A stretch of 27,489 nt of DNA from Verrucomicrobiota bacterium (lineage in GTDB: Bacteria; Verrucomicrobiota; Verrucomicrobiia; Limisphaerales; AV2). This document shows, piece by piece, positions 1 through 7,528 of this stretch; the first letter of the stretch is position 1, and every line of letters starts with the position of its first letter. The notes beneath the pieces are model-generated. The model was not told where the DNA came from. It made no database searches and was given only the letters and a program-made list of their open reading frames with translations. A program made the translations under genes and the position numbers. The DNA is taken from positions 14,687 through 42,175 of the forward strand of contig QHPW01000048.1 in NCBI GenBank assembly GCA_003219675.1. The letters are read 5' to 3'.

Positions 1-387
1 GGCGAGCCCGGCCGGTTTGAGCCCGGCCCAGAACTTTTCGTCCGCGCTGGTGACGACCGCGATGTTGGCCGGGTAATCCGCCCACTTCACCTCGGCGCTC
101 GACCACTGGCCGCGTCCGCCTTTTTGGACGCGGACGAGCGTGCGATCGTCCAGGCCATCGGCGGTGGTGAGGATTTCCCGCGGGCCGATGAGGAGGCCGG
201 CTTTGGTGACCGTCTGGACGCGCTTGGCCCAGGGTTGGAAGTAATCATACTGCTTGCGATTGATTTCGACGCTGACGAGTGAGCGCTCCCAATCGCCCGC
301 AGCCTTCTTGCCCACCTCGCGTCCCAGGCCGGACGCGATTCCCGGCAGCAAAAACACTGCGAAACAATGCGCGGGTCGAAGTCTCAT
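1..387 (-). CDS. Trypsin/HtrA-fold pseudoprotease, N-terminal part (runs off the window)
   Basis: Only the first 129 residues are present; the gene continues past base 1. The ATG at 385-387 overlaps the stop codon of the upstream HtrA-like gene (ATGA), so the two are probably translationally coupled. A hydrophobic N-terminus (HCFAVFLLPGIASG) suggests export. The body aligns by eye with the neighbouring protease: 'GLLIGPREILTTADGL' lies where that protein has 'GFVIKGRRIMTNAHVV', and 'ANIAVVTSADEKFWAGLKP' lies where it has 'CDLALLEVEDESFFNGLEP'. The catalytic His is therefore Asp here, and the catalytic Asp is Asn. The Ser region is outside the window. I infer a non-catalytic paralogue, perhaps a regulatory or substrate-binding partner of the active protease. 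The fold is fairly secure; the role is not known. Confidence 0.7.
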   Translation of the reverse strand, partial: MRLRPAHCFAVFLLPGIASGLGREVGKKAAGDWERSLVSVEINRKQYDYFQPWAKRVQTVTKAGLLIGPREILTTADGLDDRTLVRVQKGGRGQWSSAEVKWADYPANIAVVTSADEKFWAGLKPAGLA

Positions 388-1874
388 AGCCGTCGGTCTT
401 TGGGCACGCCGTAGGTCTTCAATATCTCCGCATGGGCGGCGCCGGCGTCGAGCCGGTTCAAAGTTTCAAAGGCGTGATTGGGGACAAACTCGATGACGTG
501 ATGGGTGTTGGTGGCGGATTCAAACGCGCGCACGGCGTCTTCGAGTTTGTCGATACGAATGCCGTTGATTCTGTCCACCAGCGCGTGGTGGGAGATTTTG
601 AAATTGGCATTGACCGGGTGTGCCAGGGTCGAGGCCAGAACGATCGGCTCCGGGCGGGCGGTCTCCGGCGATTCGTTGCGGCGATAATACAATTCGTAAG
701 TCAGCTCGGCGTTCGCGGAGTCCCGCCAACCCTGTCCCATGGTCCGCATGTAATCCAGACTGAGCGGCGTGAAGACCAGTCCGGCATAGACAAAGTAACG
801 GGGGAGGACATCGTACTGATTTCCCGTCAACCGGTCGCCGTTGTAAATATTCATCGGCAACGCGAGGTCCAGTTCCTTGCCTTGCCGCCAGATTTTCACC
901 GGCAGACTTTCCCCCCGCTGCGCGGTTTGAAAAGCCGCGGAAGCGGAAACGCGGTTGCCCTCATAGAGCACCGTGCCGTCGCTGGCGACGTCGAATTTGC
1001 CCGCGCGCAACAGCACATCATCCGGCTGAATCAACTTTTGGGTCGTCTGAATGGGCAGAATGCTGTCCACGCGCGCGCCCAGGTCATTGTCCGACACTTT
1101 GACATAGCGGCGGTAAGCCGGGTTTTGCAGCGCGACCACGCGAATGCCCGCCATCGGGAAACCGCCGTATCCGCCATCCTCGATGTCCTTGAGAAAATGT
1201 TGAATCACCGGCGGTGGAATGAAGAAGCCGGTGTTCTCCAGGCCGGGCATGCCCTGGAAGGCGACCCCGACGACCAGATCCTCCTGCACCACCGGCCCGC
1301 CGCTGTTGCCGGGATTGATGGCGGCGTCGGTCTGCACGGTGAGAAACGCGCGATTGCCGCTGTGGACGTAATTCTGCAACTCGATGCGCGACACCACGCC
1401 CCGGGTGTAGGAGATTTGCTCGCCGCCGGCCGGGTAACCGTGGGTCACTACCGTGGAACGGACCTTGGGCAGATCCCCGAATTTGAGCGGCTCAAGGCCG
1501 TTGAAAAAACTCTCGTCCTCGACTTCGAGCAGGGCGAGATCGCAGTCGTGCGCGATGAATTTGACATGCGCGAGATACGGCCGCGGGTCCTGGTAGCGAT
1601 GCACCAGGATTTGTTTGCCCCAGCTCACGACGTGCGCGTTGGTCATGATGCGCCTGCCCTTGATGACGAATCCCGAACCGCTGCTGCGGCGAACCGGCTC
1701 GAACCGCCACGGTGCGTCCCAGACCGGCTGCTGGCTGAAGGTCATGATCTGAATGACCGAGCGCTCCGGCTCGGCGGCGAAACCCGAGTTCGCAAAAACC
1801 CCCAGCAGAACGAGGCAGAACAGATTCTTTGGCACGCGGCGAAAATGCTGAGTGGCAGGAGAATGGTCAAGCAA
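384..1874 (-). CDS. HtrA/Deg-type periplasmic serine protease with C-terminal PDZ-like region
   Basis: This is a secreted trypsin-fold endopeptidase of the Deg/HtrA family, expected to act on unfolded or exported proteins in the periplasm. The catalytic triad is visible: His81 in 'TNAHVV', Asp112 in 'CDLALL' and Ser191 in 'GNSGGP'. A hydrophobic segment at about residues 17-33 ending 'FAA' is a likely signal peptide. The region after about residue 230 is long (about 265 residues) and carries PDZ-like segments, such as 'HHALVDRINGIRIDKLEDAV' near 430-450. The layout recalls the Deg9-type branch more than DegP. The longest frame starts with TTG at 1872-1874; a GTG at 1833-1835 would give a cleaner signal peptide start (V-PKNLFCLVLL), so the start is uncertain. 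The gene lies 71 bp after the RraA-like gene and overlaps the pseudoprotease gene by 4 bp. Confidence 0.88.
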   Translation of the reverse strand: MLDHSPATQHFRRVPKNLFCLVLLGVFANSGFAAEPERSVIQIMTFSQQPVWDAPWRFEPVRRSSGSGFVIKGRRIMTNAHVVSWGKQILVHRYQDPRPYLAHVKFIAHDCDLALLEVEDESFFNGLEPLKFGDLPKVRSTVVTHGYPAGGEQISYTRGVVSRIELQNYVHSGNRAFLTVQTDAAINPGNSGGPVVQEDLVVGVAFQGMPGLENTGFFIPPPVIQHFLKDIEDGGYGGFPMAGIRVVALQNPAYRRYVKVSDNDLGARVDSILPIQTTQKLIQPDDVLLRAGKFDVASDGTVLYEGNRVSASAAFQTAQRGESLPVKIWRQGKELDLALPMNIYNGDRLTGNQYDVLPRYFVYAGLVFTPLSLDYMRTMGQGWRDSANAELTYELYYRRNESPETARPEPIVLASTLAHPVNANFKISHHALVDRINGIRIDKLEDAVRAFESATNTHHVIEFVPNHAFETLNRLDAGAAHAEILKTYGVPKDRRL

Positions 1875-1945
1875 TTACGAAATTGTCCGGCGAAAATGCG
1901 CCCCTTGAATCTCAACGGGGTCTGGCCTCAAAGTAACGCGGGCAT

Positions 1946-2620
1946 TTAGTCCGCCTCGAAAAGCCGCTTCAACTCCTCCAGCGAAAAGTCCGGCGACCCG
2001 CAATGTCCGACGATCCGTTGCTCGCGCCCGGCGATTTTCGCCGCCGCCGCGGGAATGTCGCGCGCAATTTCCACGGGGAGGACCAGCACGCCGTGTTTGT
2101 CCGCGTGGATGAGATCGCCCGGGTGGACGGTTGTTGCACCGACGTTGACCGGGGAACCAAAATCGATCAGATGAACGTAAGCGTGGGAAACGCAAATACC
2201 ACGGGCAAAATAATGGAAACCGAGCTCACGGACTTCATCGAGATCGCGCACGCAGCCGTTGGTGACGACGCCGACGCAACCGAGACGCCGATGGATGTGG
2301 GTCTGCACTTCACCAAAGTAAGCGCCGACGCCCGGCGGTTGATCGAGGTCCTGCAGCACCAGCACGCGCGGCTCGGGAATTTCCAGCACATGTTTCCAGA
2401 AATCGTAACGCGACGCGGGCCTGGTTCCGGGCTGGTTCGCCGCAAAACGGCCCGTTACCGCGTAACCGGCCATCACGCCGAAATCCGGAAACAGGCAGCG
2501 AATGTCCGGGGACATGAAACCCTGGTTGCGCGGGCGGACGTTGAACAACTCGATGGCGTTCGAAACCGTCGGCGTGCTCAGCTTGCGCAAGCCATCGAGT
2601 TCCTCCCGGGAGAGCTTCAT
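1946..2620 (-). CDS. RraA-family protein (HMG/CHA aldolase-like)
   Basis: The 224-residue protein belongs to the RraA / 4-hydroxy-4-methyl-2-oxoglutarate aldolase family, once misannotated as dimethylmenaquinone methyltransferase. The family core is clear: 'FGEVQTHIHRRLGCVGVVTN' followed by 'GCVRDLDEV', giving the conserved G..E loop near residues 103-104 and the Arg125-Asp126 pair that binds metal and pyruvate in the aldolases. Because these residues are kept, a metal-dependent retro-aldolase or decarboxylase on a small oxo-acid is more likely than an RNase E regulator; the substrate cannot be told. The start ATG at 2618-2620 has a GAGGA about 8 bases upstream. The gene follows ndk by 24 bp on the same strand and is probably co-transcribed with it. 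Confidence 0.85.
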   Translation of the reverse strand: MKLSREELDGLRKLSTPTVSNAIELFNVRPRNQGFMSPDIRCLFPDFGVMAGYAVTGRFAANQPGTRPASRYDFWKHVLEIPEPRVLVLQDLDQPPGVGAYFGEVQTHIHRRLGCVGVVTNGCVRDLDEVRELGFHYFARGICVSHAYVHLIDFGSPVNVGATTVHPGDLIHADKHGVLVLPVEIARDIPAAAAKIAGREQRIVGHCGSPDFSLEELKRLFEAD

Positions 2621-2644
2621 GGGATTGTCCTCGCCCGGCCCGGA

Positions 2645-3088
2645 TTACCCGAACCAAAGCTTGATTTCTTTCCTGGCGGAATCGGGTGAATCGGCGGCAT
2701 GGACCAGGTTATACAACCCGCGGTCCTGGGAATCGGCAAACTTGATCGTGTCCGAACTGAGGTCGCCACGAATCGTGCCGGGTGGCGCCACCGACGGTTC
2801 GGTCGGGCCGATCAACATTCGCGCCTTGGCGATGGCGTTCACCCCGACGAGCAGCAGGGCGAGGGTATTTTTTTTCGCGAGGTAACGGATGTTGCGGTCG
2901 AACGCGCCCGGATTTTTAGATTTCAGATCGGCGTAATGTTTTGTCAGCATCGCCAGAGAGGGGCAGGTCCAGCGGACGTTGCCGACCTTCAGACCGGCCG
3001 CTTCAAACCGGCGTATGATTTCTCCGGTGAGACCGCCCGCCAACGCGTCGGGTTTGATAAGCACCAGAGTTTCTTCGATATGGATCAT
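2645..3088 (-). CDS. ndk: Nucleoside diphosphate kinase
   Basis: This 147-residue cytoplasmic enzyme transfers the gamma phosphate of ATP to NDPs through a phosphohistidine. The N-terminal strand 'ETLVLIKPDAL' holds the conserved Lys12. 'GPTEPSVAPPGTIRGDLSSD' is the nucleotide-binding segment, and 'NLVHAADS' is the active-site signature (N-x-x-H-[G/A]-S/A-D) with His130. Length matches the family. I chose the ATG at 3086-3088 because the open frame upstream to 3256 encodes sequence with no family similarity. The gene is first in a probable minus-strand run ndk, RraA-like, HtrA-like, pseudoprotease. Alanine replaces the usual Gly-Ser in the signature, which is a tolerated variation. The assignment is firm. 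Confidence 0.93.
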   Translation of the reverse strand: MIHIEETLVLIKPDALAGGLTGEIIRRFEAAGLKVGNVRWTCPSLAMLTKHYADLKSKNPGAFDRNIRYLAKKNTLALLLVGVNAIAKARMLIGPTEPSVAPPGTIRGDLSSDTIKFADSQDRGLYNLVHAADSPDSARKEIKLWFG

Positions 3089-3472
3089 GCGATTCGTCCC
3101 GGTCGGATTGCCATGTTGATTGAGGCGCATTGTAGGATGCCGGTCTCGCTCCGCAAGCTTTCGTATGATCCGCTTGAATTTCGATCTCGAACGCCCAGAC
3201 TGAACGCGACCATGAATGCCGTCCGGGTGATTTTCCAGAGAACAGCCTGAGCGCATGAAGCCGGCCGGAGCACGAGCAGAAACCGGGGTGAAGTCCTGAC
3301 ATAGACCCGCCAGATTGGCAGTGCCCTAATTTGCTGTAACGGCGGTCTATGACCGCTGAGAACGGCGCTCATTGAGCGCCCTACAGTCTCAGGTCTTGAA
3401 ATCAGGACACTGCCGCCGCGTTTACGGACTTGCTATCACGCGCGAACTTTTCAAATCTCTTGTCCGCGAAAC
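3089..3472. other. Intergenic region between divergent ndk and gmd
   Basis: No gene was seen in these 384 bases. The left part (3089-3316) shows no convincing structure. The right part holds the 98-bp palindromic repeat at 3317-3414, then 58 bases up to the gmd start that must contain the gmd promoter or leader if that gene is expressed. No clear sigma-70 boxes could be assigned. Confidence 0.5.
3317..3414 (+). repeat. MITE-like interspersed repeat, copy A (98 bp)
   Basis: The ends form a 16-bp terminal inverted repeat with two mismatches: GGCAGTGCCCTAATTT at 3317-3332, and the complement of GGCAGTGTCCTGATTT at 3399-3414. Inside are two perfect hairpins: GCGGTC-TAT-GACCGC (3342-3356) and GGCGCTC-ATT-GAGCGCC (3364-3380). 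A second copy of almost the same length lies in the opposite orientation at 19924-20020. No coding capacity. Confidence 0.82.
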
Positions 3473-4427
<955 letters not shown>

Positions 4428-4453
4428 GTGTCTTGTGGCCAGTCCCTGCGTGA

Positions 4454-4480
4454 CGGTCGGCGGACGGATTCCGCCGGCCG
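4454..4480. terminator. Hairpin between convergent gmd and fcl
   Basis: An 11-bp GC-rich stem (one G-T pair) with the 5-base loop CGGAT lies between the two stop codons. It lacks a clear T-run on either side, so it is only a possible bidirectional terminator. Confidence 0.4.
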
Positions 4481-4504
4481 TGGCAGTGGTGCGCTCGCCG
4501 CTGC

Positions 4505-5386
4505 TTAAGAGGGGAATCTTTTGAGAAAATCTTCGTACGCCAGACGGATGCCCGTTTCCAGGTCGATCTGCGGTTTCCAGCCCATCGCAAACAGACGAGA
4601 GCTGTCCATCCATTTTCGCGGAGTTCCGTCAGGCCTGGATTTGTCCCACACGATCCCGCCCGCGAATCCAACGATCCGGCGCACGAGTTCGGCCAGTTCT
4701 TGAATGGTGATGTCGCTGCCATAGCCAACGTTGATGAACTGCTGCTCGCTGTAATATTGCATGAGAAAAACGCAGGCGCGGGCCAGATCATCGGCGTAAA
4801 GGAACTCGCGCAACGGCAAGCCGGTGCCCCAACAAACCGCCACCGGAGCGCCGGTGACTTTGGCCTCGTGGAATTTTCGGATCAAAGCGGGCAGGACATG
4901 CGAGGTCTCCAGGTCGTAGTGGTCGTTCGGTCCGTACAGGTTGGTGGGCATGGCGCCGATGAAGTCGCAACCGTATTGCCGGCGATAAGCCTGGCAGAGT
5001 TTGATCCCGGCGATTTTTGCGATGGCGTACCATTGGTTCGTCTCCTCCAGCGGTCCGGTGAGCAGGTATTCCTCCTTGAGCGGTTGCGGAGCCAGTTTTG
5101 GGTAAATGCACGAGCTGCCCAGGAACAACAGCTTTTTCACCCGGGCCCGATAAGCGCCCTGGATGAGGTTGTTCTGAATTTGTAAATTTTGGAAAAGAAA
5201 CTCGGCCGGGCGTGCATCGTTGGCTTTGATCCCTCCCACTTTGGCAGCGGCCACAATCACATATTCCGGAGACTCGCTGGAGTAGAACTTTTCGACCGCC
5301 TGGCCTTCCAATTGTCGCCACATCGCGCTGCCGACCATGCCGCGGTGGCCAGCAACATAAATCCGCGAGTCAGGTGTCATCGCCAT
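4505..5386 (-). CDS. fcl: GDP-L-fucose synthase with an in-frame internal deletion
   Basis: The family enzyme is a 3,5-epimerase/4-reductase that turns GDP-4-keto-6-deoxymannose into GDP-L-fucose with NADPH. Visible motifs, numbering from the ATG at 5386, are the nucleotide loop GHRGMVG (13-19), 'AAAKVGGI', '[18 protein letters not shown]' with the catalytic Ser91 and Cys93, and '[10 protein letters not shown]' with Tyr120 and Lys124. Also present are 'MPTNLYGP', '[15 protein letters not shown]' and '[14 protein letters not shown]'. After 'MWRQLE' (residue 27) the sequence jumps to 'GQAVEKF'. Compared from memory with the E. coli enzyme, about 19 residues (the 'RTRDELNLLD' strand that helps bind the NADP phosphate) are missing, in frame. 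Activity is therefore doubtful. An alternative ATG lies at 5378-5380. The gene is convergent with gmd, which is also damaged. Confidence 0.88.
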   Translation of the reverse strand: MAMTPDSRIYVAGHRGMVGSAMWRQLEGQAVEKFYSSESPEYVIVAAAKVGGIKANDARPAEFLFQNLQIQNNLIQGAYRARVKKLLFLGSSCIYPKLAPQPLKEEYLLTGPLEETNQWYAIAKIAGIKLCQAYRRQYGCDFIGAMPTNLYGPNDHYDLETSHVLPALIRKFHEAKVTGAPVAVCWGTGLPLREFLYADDLARACVFLMQYYSEQQFINVGYGSDITIQELAELVRRIVGFAGGIVWDKSRPDGTPRKWMDSSRLFAMGWKPQIDLETGIRLAYEDFLKRFPS

Positions 5387-5692
5387 GCCGCCGAGTGTAA
5401 ATGGATTGGAACCCGGCGACAAGAAGGCAAGCTTATCCACTGCCGAACGGCAGTCCAATAACCGGACATCACTGGTCAGGTTCGGGACAGCCGTTTGCGC
5501 GCGCTGTCCGCTGTTTGCCGCACGCAGCTGCCAAATCGGCATTAGCAAGTTTTAGGTTGTGTCCTGATCTGAATCCTGCTCTTACTTCTTGATCGTGAGA
5601 TTGCAGCATGATTATAGGCCTGCCCAGGACACCGCCGACCTTTTGACGAAATTGACCATGGTACCGCGCCTGCTATTCTTTGTTGCATTCAC
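5387..5692. other. Intergenic region between divergent fcl and the first pilin gene
   Basis: No gene was seen between the fcl start and the conserved pilin leader at 5693. The only structure noted is the possible degenerate repeat copy at 5555-5636. Confidence 0.45.
5555..5636. repeat. Possible degenerate third copy of the MITE-like repeat
   Basis: GGTTGTGTCCTGAT (5555-5568) matches 12 of 14 bases of the end GGCAGTGTCCTGAT of copy A. CAGGACACCGCC (5625-5636), read on the other strand as GGCGGTGTCCTG, matches the same end with one difference. The two ends face each other 82 bp apart, but the middle does not resemble the hairpins of the other copies. It could be a remnant or chance. Confidence 0.4.
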
Positions 5693-5796
5693 GCGGTTGC
5701 AGAAGGCAATCAGTGAGCAACCGTCCGTATTATTAATAGCCCGCCTTCTGCATTGTTCACGCCGCGGGTTTGAACAAACAGAAAGAGAAATAAAGT
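5693..5796 (+). promoter_or_regulatory. Conserved pilin leader, copy 1
   Basis: The 100 or so bases before the first pilin gene closely match those before the third (6933-7032). Two inverted repeats are kept in both: GCAGAAGGC (5699-5707) with GCCTTCTGC (5743-5751), and TTGTTC (5753-5758) with GAACAA (5772-5777), 13 bases apart. In this copy CGGTTGC (5694-5700) can also pair with GCAACCG (5717-5723), overlapping the first arm, so two exclusive folds are possible. The ribosome site is A-rich (AGAAAGAG) rather than a strong Shine-Dalgarno. Confidence 0.6.
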
Positions 5797-6189
5797 ATGC
5801 AAATCAAGAAGAACCTTAAGTTGGGCTTCACGCTCGTGGAAATCATGATCGTGGTAGCCATCATCGGGTTGTTGGCGGCGATCGCGATTCCCAATTTCGT
5901 GAAAGCGCGCACCACCGCTCAGATGAACGCCTGCATCAACAACCTGCGCCAGATCGACAGCGCCAAGCAGCAATGGGCGTTGGAGACGCGGCAGGCCACC
6001 AACGCCTCGCCGGACCTGACGGCCATCTCGCCCTACCTGGGCCGTGCCGGCAATGCCGCCACCAACGATGCCACGCTGGTTTGTCCCGCAGGCGGCACCG
6101 CGGCGACCTTCACGACGAGCTACAACATCAAAACGGTGTCTGAGCCGCCAGCTTGTTTGATCCTGCCCTCCACTCACCAGTTGCAATAG
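5797..6189 (+). CDS. Type IV pilin / type II pseudopilin-like protein (paralogue 1)
   Basis: This 130-residue prepilin has a short basic leader MQIKKNLKLG, then F-T-L-V-E, so prepilin peptidase should cut between Gly10 and Phe11 and leave Glu at mature position 5. The hydrophobic helix 'IMIVVAIIGLLAAIAIPNF' follows. The globular part carries 'INNLRQIDSAKQQWALE', a motif I associate with small verrucomicrobial pilin-like proteins, and two C-terminal cysteines ('VCPAGG', 'PPACLI') that could form the D-loop disulfide. It differs from paralogue 3 at five residues. No pilus assembly gene (ATPase, platform protein, peptidase) is in the window, so it must use a system encoded elsewhere. Whether it is a major pilin, a minor pilin or a secretion pseudopilin cannot be decided. 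Confidence 0.88.
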   Translation: MQIKKNLKLGFTLVEIMIVVAIIGLLAAIAIPNFVKARTTAQMNACINNLRQIDSAKQQWALETRQATNASPDLTAISPYLGRAGNAATNDATLVCPAGGTAATFTTSYNIKTVSEPPACLILPSTHQLQ

Positions 6190-6375
6190 AAAATGTTGAT
6201 CTTGGCCGCGGCTTGAGGAATGACTTCTTCCAGCCCGGTCTCCGTACAAGAGACAGGCCGATCAACCACCGTGATCCTGCGCGGGCAATTCCTGCTCCTG
6301 GCAATCCGGAGAAGCCTGGGAGGTGTTCTCGCCCCGCAGGGATCACGGCTGACAGACAGAGAATGGAGCACAGTC

Positions 6376-6759
6376 ATGAAAATCAGACTACGCCCTCGAT
6401 CCGGCTTCACGCTGGTGGAAATAATGATCGTGGTGGCCATCATCGGGCTGTTGGCGGTCATAGCCATTCCCAATTTCATGAAGTCCCGGGAAACGACGCA
6501 GGTTAAAACGTGCATCAATAACCTTCGACAGATTGATGGCGTCAAACAGCAGTGGGCTCTGGAAAACAAACAAACGGGCGATGCCATTCCGGACGAAACC
6601 GACCTCCAGCCTTACCTGGTTCGAGGCACGTCCGGCCGGATGCCGACGTGCCCTTCCAGCGCAGCCGCGACGAATTTTTCCACGAGCTATACCATCAATG
6701 CCGTCACCAACCCGCCTGCCTGTAGAATTGTCCCAGCCACTCATGTACTGGTACCCTGA
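6376..6759 (+). CDS. Type IV pilin / pseudopilin-like protein (paralogue 2, diverged)
   Basis: The 127-residue protein has leader MKIRLRPRSG followed by FTLVE, the same hydrophobic helix, 'INNLRQIDGVKQQWALE', and a C-terminal cysteine pair ('PTCPSS', 'NPPACRI'). Its middle differs clearly from paralogues 1 and 3 ('NKQTGDAIPDETDLQPYLVRG'), so it is the older branch of the array. I chose the ATG at 6376 because a GGAG lies seven bases upstream and because it puts the peptidase site ten residues in, as in its neighbours; the open frame upstream has no pilin features. Its upstream region does not share the leader found before the other two genes, so its expression may be controlled separately or by read-through. 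Confidence 0.87.
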   Translation: MKIRLRPRSGFTLVEIMIVVAIIGLLAVIAIPNFMKSRETTQVKTCINNLRQIDGVKQQWALENKQTGDAIPDETDLQPYLVRGTSGRMPTCPSSAAATNFSTSYTINAVTNPPACRIVPATHVLVP

Positions 6760-6929
6760 GCTGGACCGGCGGCGCCGGTTGAAGCTTTCGAAGATTCTTG
6801 TGCAGAATCGGGACATCGTTAAGAATTGGACACCGATGACCGCGTTTGGGACAATTCCTTCGCGCAGCGGGAGATACGCGCGGAGAATCTTTTCGAAATT
6901 GAGGGTGGCATCTGGCCTGCTAGGTTTAC

Positions 6930-7032
6930 CGTGCGGTTTGCAGAAGGCAATCAGTGAACAAAACAGCAGTATTAACTAAACCCGCCTTCTGCGTTGTTCA
7001 CGCCGCGTGTTCGAACAAACAGAAAGACAAAT
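6930..7032 (+). promoter_or_regulatory. Conserved pilin leader, copy 2
   Basis: This matches the leader before pilin 1. GCAGAAGGC (6940-6948) pairs with GCCTTCTGC (6984-6992), and TTGTTC (6994-6999) with GAACAA (7013-7018), again 13 bases apart. The bases between the arms of the first pair differ between copies while both arms are identical, which fits selection on the pairing or a recent shared duplication. Confidence 0.6.
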
Positions 7033-7425
7033 ATGCAAATCAAGAAGAACCTTAAGTTGGGCTTCACGCTCGTGGAAATCATGATCGTGGTGGCCATCAT
7101 CGGGTTGTTGGCGGCGATCGCGATTCCCAATTTCGTGAAGGCGCGCACCACCGCTCAGATGAACGCCTGCATGAACAATCTGCGCCAGATCGACAGCGCC
7201 AAGCAGCAATGGGCGTTGGAGACGCGGCAGGCGACGAATGCCTCGCCGGACCTGACGGCCATCTCGCCCTACCTGGGCCGCTCCGGCAATGCCGCCACCA
7301 ACTCGGCCACGCTGGTTTGTCCCGCAGGTGGCACCGCGGCGACCTTCCTCACGAGCTACAACATCAAATCGGTGTCTGAACCGCCGGCCTGTTTGATCTT
7401 GCCCTCCACGCACCAGCTCCAATAA
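7033..7425 (+). CDS. Type IV pilin / pseudopilin-like protein (paralogue 3)
   Basis: This 130-residue prepilin is the same as paralogue 1 except for five substitutions, one near residue 47 (Ile to Met) and four in the C-terminal half (Ala to Ser, Asp to Ser, Thr to Leu, Thr to Ser). Cleavage is expected after Gly10 (KLG/FTLVE). The DNA identity extends into the leader, so the two genes arose by a recent segmental duplication or are kept alike by gene conversion, with the diverged paralogue 2 left between them. A strong intrinsic terminator follows 19 bases after the stop. Confidence 0.88.
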   Translation: MQIKKNLKLGFTLVEIMIVVAIIGLLAAIAIPNFVKARTTAQMNACMNNLRQIDSAKQQWALETRQATNASPDLTAISPYLGRSGNAATNSATLVCPAGGTAATFLTSYNIKSVSEPPACLILPSTHQLQ

Positions 7426-7444
7426 AGCTGTAAGAGTTCAACCC

Positions 7445-7480
7445 AAAGGCTTGGGAGTCTCCTCCCAAGCCTTTCTTGTT
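7445..7480 (+). terminator. Rho-independent terminator after the pilin array
   Basis: A perfect 13-bp stem (AAAGGCTTGGGAG at 7445-7457, CTCCCAAGCCTTT at 7462-7474) closes the 4-base loop TCTC and runs into the T-rich CTTGTTT. It separates the pilins from the downstream GH59 gene. Confidence 0.88.
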
Positions 7481-7528
7481 TGCAGGGCTGAACCTCGCCC
7501 CACCCGGCCTCCGAGAGAATACACGACC

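Noticed and set aside
432..1949. Long plus-strand open frame of 505 codons
   Set aside because: It lies antisense to the HtrA-like gene, which has a full catalytic triad; the translation shows no family motif and is a GC-driven shadow.
3089..3256. N-terminal extension of ndk
   Set aside because: The extra residues are unlike any NDK, and the family start 'MIHIEETLVLIKPDAL' lies at 3088.
6765..6779. ACCGGC-GGC-GCCGGT hairpin after pilin 2
   Set aside because: The stem is short and no T-run follows, so a terminator call is not supported.
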